NCBI GenBank assembly: GCA_900764025.1
Contig: CAAFMM010000437.1
Location: 1 to 8,424, forward strand
Origin: an uncultured Collinsella sp.
GTDB taxonomy: Bacteria > Actinomycetota > Coriobacteriia > Coriobacteriales > Coriobacteriaceae
Direction of reading: 5' to 3'
Length of the DNA: 8,424 nucleotides
The notes below the pieces were generated by a model. The model was not told where the DNA came from, did no database searches, and was given only the letters and a program-made list of their open reading frames with translations. Both the position numbers and the translations under genes were made by a program. This document shows, piece after piece, positions 5,336-8,424 of this stretch; position 1 is the stretch's first letter; every line of letters begins with the position of its first letter.

Positions 5336-7465
5336 TTAATTCGCACGCTTGCGGATAAGCACGGCCCCCATAACGGCCAGAACTCCAGCCACCGTCAGAA
5401 GCGCCACGGTCACCACAGACGAATCACCGGTCTTGGCAAGCCCTCCCTTGGTCGCCTTCTTGGCGGTATCGGTCTTGACGTCCGTCTTCACATCCGTCTT
5501 CTGACCGGGCTTCTGCCCAGGCTCCTCCTGCGCAGCCTGCGTCACGGTCACCGTCGCTTCATCGGACGTGGAAACCAGCCCGGCAGCACTCGTCACCTCA
5601 ACGCGATACACCTTTGAACCGACCTCGGTCGTCGCGGCGACGTACTCAGCCGCCGTCGCCCCGTCGATGGCAGAGAAGTTACCGTCCTCGCCCTTGACGA
5701 ACCACTGGTAGGTAAGCTGGGCATCCGAGCCATCCACGCTGTCATCAACCGTCGCGGCAACGCTCAGCTTGGCCTCAGCGCCCTGAGCACACGTTACCGA
5801 CTGCGGCTGAGCCGTGATGCTGGGAGCAACAAAAGCGGACGCGTACATAATCGGGGTCCGGGAGGTTCCATTCTCGGCGTCATAGTCGCTCGGCATAAAC
5901 GCACTCGAGGTATCTCCCGCATTCACATAGGCGCGCATCTCATCGAGAAGCTTGGCCGCCTTGTTGTAGACCTGTTCGCTCACTGCGGCAAACGCCTTGT
6001 TGGCAAGGTCCGTGCGCTGATCGGCAGGGGTCGCCTGCATCAACCCGTCAACAACGTCCTGCTGGGCGATAACCTGCTTCTGAAGGACATCGAGGTAGGC
6101 GCGCACGTTCTCACCCATCGAGGCACGGTTGTTGTAGGCGAGCGTGTTGATGTCCATGAAGACGTAGTCGAGGTTCTTGCCGTCCTTTTCGACCAAAGCC
6201 TGCGCAACGTCGTCCTTGCGTCCTGTATAAGTGCCGTCCACCGTGTTCCACGCCGGGAAGTAGTCAGCCGGAACTTCCGTCAACAGCGCAGAGTAGCTGG
6301 GCAGGTACACGCTGAACTCGCAACGCGAAAGCGCTTCCCACTGAATCGTGGCGATATCACTGGAAAGGCCGGACCGAATCTGGAAGATATTGCCCTCGGT
6401 CGTCCTGTTGTTGCCGATGGCATACAGGGCACTGTTGAGATTGGCGTTGAGGCTGTCATCCTGCTCACCGCGGGCAGCGAGGGAACGCAACGCCGTGAAC
6501 GTATCGGATTTGATGCCCGGCGTAAACGTCAGCTGCGGGTCGATGAGCGAGGTGACGCGACCCTGTTCATCAACGGTATAGTCCGTCTGAGGCGCAAGGG
6601 CAGCACCGAAGTAAGCACGTCCCTGGGCCAGGCGCGTATTCTGCGACGAACCCGAATTCTCCTTGCCATACGTCTTGAAGATGTTCGGCGTGCCGTCGTC
6701 ATAGGTTACGAGAACGCCGTTGGACTCGGGCAGCGTCACGACATCGGCCGAGTGCAGGCACTGACTCGCATCGTCAAGATCGACCTTATACTGCAGGCCG
6801 CCGATGTTGGGATTAACGGACGCCACGTCGTCGCCCATCTTGACGGCAATCCACTGATGACCCGAAAGCTGAGCGAAAATCCAGGTCTCGGTATTGTCGG
6901 CAATGACGATCTGGTTGCAGTCCTGAGAGCCATACTGATCGATGATGGCGCCGAGCTTCTCCACGCCGTCGCGCGCCGTGGACGAAACGCTCAACAGGTA
7001 GTCGGCCAGGTTATACTCGCCGATGCCCGTGTCGACACGAGGGTCGATAGCATCGATTCCGTCGTTGTAATCCGTTGTGAGCGTCGCGGAAACGGAGACG
7101 CCGCGCTCGTTGGTGCCGGCCTCGGAATACACGCGGGACGCTGCCTCGTCGTCCTGGGCATCCCACTCATCGGGATTGTCACGAACATAGGTGTAACGAT
7201 ACGAGCGACCCTGATAGGTGTACTCAAAGCCGGTCCCCGGCACAGAATCGTTCTCGAAAGAACGGAAGACAGGGTTGTCGATCGGCTGCTGCACGCCAAA
7301 GGTCTTGCAGTAGCGAGGTGAATAGTCCTCGGCGCGGCCGACATAGGTATCGCCCGTCGTTGTCTGGTTCTTACCGATGTAAACCTGCGTGCAGGCGAGC
7401 GCGGGCGCGGGCATGGCAAGCACAAGCGCCGCGACTATGCCCCCCCCTAAACGCCTTCTTAGCAA
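5336..7465 (-). CDS. Secreted, cell-wall-anchored C69-family dipeptidase with Ig-like domain
   Basis: This 709-residue protein belongs to peptidase family C69 (PepD-like N-terminal-nucleophile hydrolases), which cleave dipeptides with a mature N-terminal cysteine. A signal peptide ends PALA at residue 24, so Cys25 (CTQVYIGKN...) would be exposed by signal peptidase. Other family features are GRAEDYSPR (43-51), ETW (193-195) and GHQWIAVKMGDDVASVNPN (202-220). The C69 domain covers about 25-530, an Ig-like domain 548-643 and a Lys/Thr-rich linker 644-674 with repeated KTDV. LAKTG (676-680), a membrane segment (683-703) and RKRAN form a sortase signal of the LAXTG type associated with class E sortases. 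The only in-frame start for the full signal peptide is TTG 7465, with GAGG 10 bases upstream. A far better ATG and ribosome binding site at 7481 lies one frame off across a run of eight Gs. Likely role: releasing amino acids from peptides at the cell surface. Confidence 0.9.
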   Translation of the reverse strand: MLRRRLGGGIVAALVLAMPAPALACTQVYIGKNQTTTGDTYVGRAEDYSPRYCKTFGVQQPIDNPVFRSFENDSVPGTGFEYTYQGRSYRYTYVRDNPDEWDAQDDEAASRVYSEAGTNERGVSVSATLTTDYNDGIDAIDPRVDTGIGEYNLADYLLSVSSTARDGVEKLGAIIDQYGSQDCNQIVIADNTETWIFAQLSGHQWIAVKMGDDVASVNPNIGGLQYKVDLDDASQCLHSADVVTLPESNGVLVTYDDGTPNIFKTYGKENSGSSQNTRLAQGRAYFGAALAPQTDYTVDEQGRVTSLIDPQLTFTPGIKSDTFTALRSLAARGEQDDSLNANLNSALYAIGNNRTTEGNIFQIRSGLSSDIATIQWEALSRCEFSVYLPSYSALLTEVPADYFPAWNTVDGTYTGRKDDVAQALVEKDGKNLDYVFMDINTLAYNNRASMGENVRAYLDVLQKQVIAQQDVVDGLMQATPADQRTDLANKAFAAVSEQVYNKAAKLLDEMRAYVNAGDTSSAFMPSDYDAENGTSRTPIMYASAFVAPSITAQPQSVTCAQGAEAKLSVAATVDDSVDGSDAQLTYQWFVKGEDGNFSAIDGATAAEYVAATTEVGSKVYRVEVTSAAGLVSTSDEATVTVTQAAQEEPGQKPGQKTDVKTDVKTDTAKKATKGGLAKTGDSSVVTVALLTVAGVLAVMGAVLIRKRAN

Positions 7466-7481
7466 AAGCCGGTAACCTCAT
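7371..7481 (-). other. Out-of-frame upstream start of the dipeptidase gene (36-codon frame)
   Basis: The ATG at 7481 is preceded by GGAGGGGAG, the best ribosome binding site in this region. Read as given, it encodes MRLPAFAKKAFRGG and then shifts into a non-family frame ending at TAA 7371-7373 after 36 residues. Removing one G from the eight-G run would join it to IVAALVLAMPAPALA-Cys, giving a 714-residue enzyme with a typical Lys-Lys-containing signal peptide. It is either a frameshift in the gene, a sequencing or assembly error, or an off phase of a slippery tract. Confidence 0.6.
7440..7447 (-). repeat. Run of eight Gs within the dipeptidase start region
   Basis: Eight consecutive Cs on the plus strand (Gs on the coding strand) lie between the two possible starts and the signal peptide core. 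Seven Gs would place ATG 7481 in frame with the C69 enzyme; eight Gs place TTG 7465 in frame. Such tracts are prone to slippage in replication and to indel errors in sequencing. Confidence 0.85.
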
Positions 7482-7486
7482 ACGTT

Positions 7487-7495
7487 CTCCCCTCC
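7487..7495 (-). promoter_or_regulatory. Strong ribosome binding site before the out-of-frame ATG 7481
   Basis: GGAGGGGAG on the minus strand ends 5 bases before ATG 7481 (GGAGG is 9 bases away). It suits that ATG and is too far (21 bases) from TTG 7465, which is why the start of the dipeptidase is questionable. Confidence 0.7.
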
Positions 7496-7684
7496 ACACG
7501 GAGCCCGAACTACCCACCAACAATATGCGTAATGAGAACACTTTAGCTGGGTAAATCGGATTGAATATGCAGTTATCAGCTTATCTTATGTGTTAAGGAA
7601 GTATGGACACGGCACTCGTAACAACCCGTGACCGGTCGTTTGCATCTGGCAGGCGGCATTCCCCGCAGGGTTGAACAGGCCGAT

Positions 7685-7824
7685 AAGCCCCGTGCGCAAG
7701 ATTGAGCGGGCCGAGTGTCCCCCGTGGGGCTGAGGGGGCCAAATGTACCTGTTAGAGGCCATTTAAGCGTTTTAACGGGGACTTTTGGCCCCCTCAGTCC
7801 CACGAGGGACATTTGGCCCGCTCA
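7685..7824. repeat. Palindromic intergenic repeat, copy 2 (122-bp palindrome at 7703-7824 plus left flank)
   Basis: The core is in the same orientation as copy 1 and the same length, with 117 of 122 identical bases. All five differences are transitions. As RNA from the plus strand, three of them give G-U pairs (two in the outer arms, one in the inner CCTGTTA/TAACGGG stem), one gives a C-A mismatch, and one lies near the loop. Similarity to copy 1 stops abruptly after the right-hand CTCA and fades leftward near 7685. It ends 69 bases before the phosphatase start codon. Confidence 0.9.
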
Positions 7825-7881
7825 TGCCCGACTGGAACGGCACGCGCTATCATGGGTGCCGTTTTGATGAGTCATCTTGAT

Positions 7882-7886
7882 GGGAG
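7882..7886 (+). promoter_or_regulatory. Ribosome binding site of the phosphatase gene
   Basis: GGGAG lies 7 bases before ATG 7894, fixing the start immediately before the conserved DLDGT motif region. Confidence 0.7.
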
Positions 7887-7893
7887 CGTACCT

Positions 7894-8424
7894 ATGGCAG
7901 CTTTTTCCACCGTGATCTTTGACCTTGACGGCACCCTTCTCAACACGATTGAGGACCTGGCGGCCGCCGGCAACCATACCTGCGAGACGCACGGCTGGCC
8001 CACGTTTGCCGTCGACGAATACCGCTACAAGGTGGGAAACGGCATGCTCAAGCTGGTCGAGCGCTTTATGCCTGCCGAGTATGCGGGCGACGGCCGTATG
8101 TTTGAGCAGACGCTTGCCGAGTTTAGGGCTTACTACGGCGAGCACAAGGAGGACCACACCGCCCCCTATGCCGGCACGATCGAGATGCTCGACCGCCTGC
8201 GCGCAGCGGGCGTTCAGCTTGCCGTGCTCACTAACAAGGATCATATTTCGGCAGCCCCGCTTATCGAGAAGTATTTTGGCTCTGAGCGCTTTGCGCTGGT
8301 GCAGGGCCGTGTGGACGCATTTCCGCCCAAACCCGAGGCACCCGTCACGCTGCATGTGATGGAGGAGCTGGGCGCCGATCCGGCAACCACGCTCTATGTG
8401 GGCGATTCCAATGTCGATATCCTA
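7894..8424 (+). CDS. HAD-superfamily phosphatase, phosphoglycolate phosphatase-like (partial, 3' end missing)
   Basis: The first 177 codons are present and the frame is still open at the window edge. Motif I is FDLDGTLLNT (residues 9-18), with Asp10 as the expected nucleophile and Asp12 as the general acid/base. A helical cap-like region follows (about 20-85). Motif II is VLTNK (residues 111-115), the KPEAP lysine (near 149) is motif III, and GDSNVDIL at the right edge is the start of motif IV. This order is that of the Gph/PGMB-like group of HAD hydrolases, cytoplasmic enzymes that dephosphorylate small phosphorylated metabolites. The exact substrate cannot be told from sequence alone; phosphoglycolate is the usual annotation. 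The start is supported by GGGAG at 7882-7886. The gene diverges from the dipeptidase and is probably unrelated to the surface proteins. Confidence 0.92.
   Translation, partial: MAAFSTVIFDLDGTLLNTIEDLAAAGNHTCETHGWPTFAVDEYRYKVGNGMLKLVERFMPAEYAGDGRMFEQTLAEFRAYYGEHKEDHTAPYAGTIEMLDRLRAAGVQLAVLTNKDHISAAPLIEKYFGSERFALVQGRVDAFPPKPEAPVTLHVMEELGADPATTLYVGDSNVDIL

Larger units (their letters stand above)
7482..7893. other. Divergent intergenic region between dipeptidase and phosphatase genes
   Basis: The segment 7500-7600 is AT-richer than its surroundings and should hold the dipeptidase promoter on the minus strand, but I find no -35/-10 pair good enough to call. Positions 7601-7684 show nothing recognisable. 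The second palindromic repeat follows (7685-7824). Positions 7825-7893 must carry the phosphatase promoter unless it lies in or before the repeat; TATCAT at 7848-7853 is a possible -10 without a convincing -35. Confidence 0.5.

Noticed and set aside
5127..7824. CRISPR array or transposon ends
   Set aside because: Only two widely spaced copies exist, each is internally palindromic, no short regularly spaced repeats or transposase lie between them, and the intervening gene is a C69 peptidase.
7822..8359. Frames 7822-8355 (minus) and 7919-8359 (plus) across the phosphatase
   Set aside because: They are out-of-frame shadows of the HAD phosphatase starting at 7894, whose motifs are in order and whose frame simply lacks a stop before the window ends.

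Overview
The window looks like chromosomal DNA from a high-GC Gram-positive gut bacterium, most likely a Coriobacteriia member such as Collinsella. This is inferred from the GC-rich codon use, the large secreted surface proteins, an LAKTG-type sorting signal and the long palindromic intergenic repeats. The genus is inference; no marker gene is present.

Layout, left to right. Positions 1-47 hold what looks like the diverged end of a palindromic repeat, followed by a perfect 18-bp hairpin (63-103). A giant surface protein gene (155-4678, minus strand, 1507 aa) has a signal peptide, two beta-helix-like modules around a FIVAR-like helical segment, several Ig-like regions, an alpha/alpha-toroid of the squalene-cyclase/transcobalamin type and a C-terminal membrane anchor. 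Its leader carries a cobalamin riboswitch (about 4860-4975) with a good promoter just upstream (-35 at 5011-5016, -10 at 4987-4992) and a possible Shine-Dalgarno-sequestering helix. Positions 5027-5302 contain two terminator-like hairpins and one copy of a 122-bp palindromic repeat.

A secreted C69-family dipeptidase with an Ig-like domain and an LAKTG cell-wall anchor follows (5336-7465, minus). Its start is ambiguous. The best ATG and ribosome binding site (ATG at 7481) are separated from the rest of the gene by a run of eight Gs that puts them out of frame, while a TTG at 7465 is in frame. After a 410-bp intergenic region holding the second 122-bp repeat copy, a HAD-superfamily phosphatase starts at 7894 on the plus strand and runs off the right edge.

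How it fits together. The two minus-strand genes are separate transcription units that both deliver proteins to the cell envelope. The most notable link is a B12-sensing RNA controlling a single large surface protein whose toroid domain shares the fold of the cobalamin-binding domain of transcobalamin and intrinsic factor. This suggests a surface corrinoid-capture protein, or one made only when B12 is scarce. That function is inference. The phosphatase appears to be an unrelated housekeeping gene.
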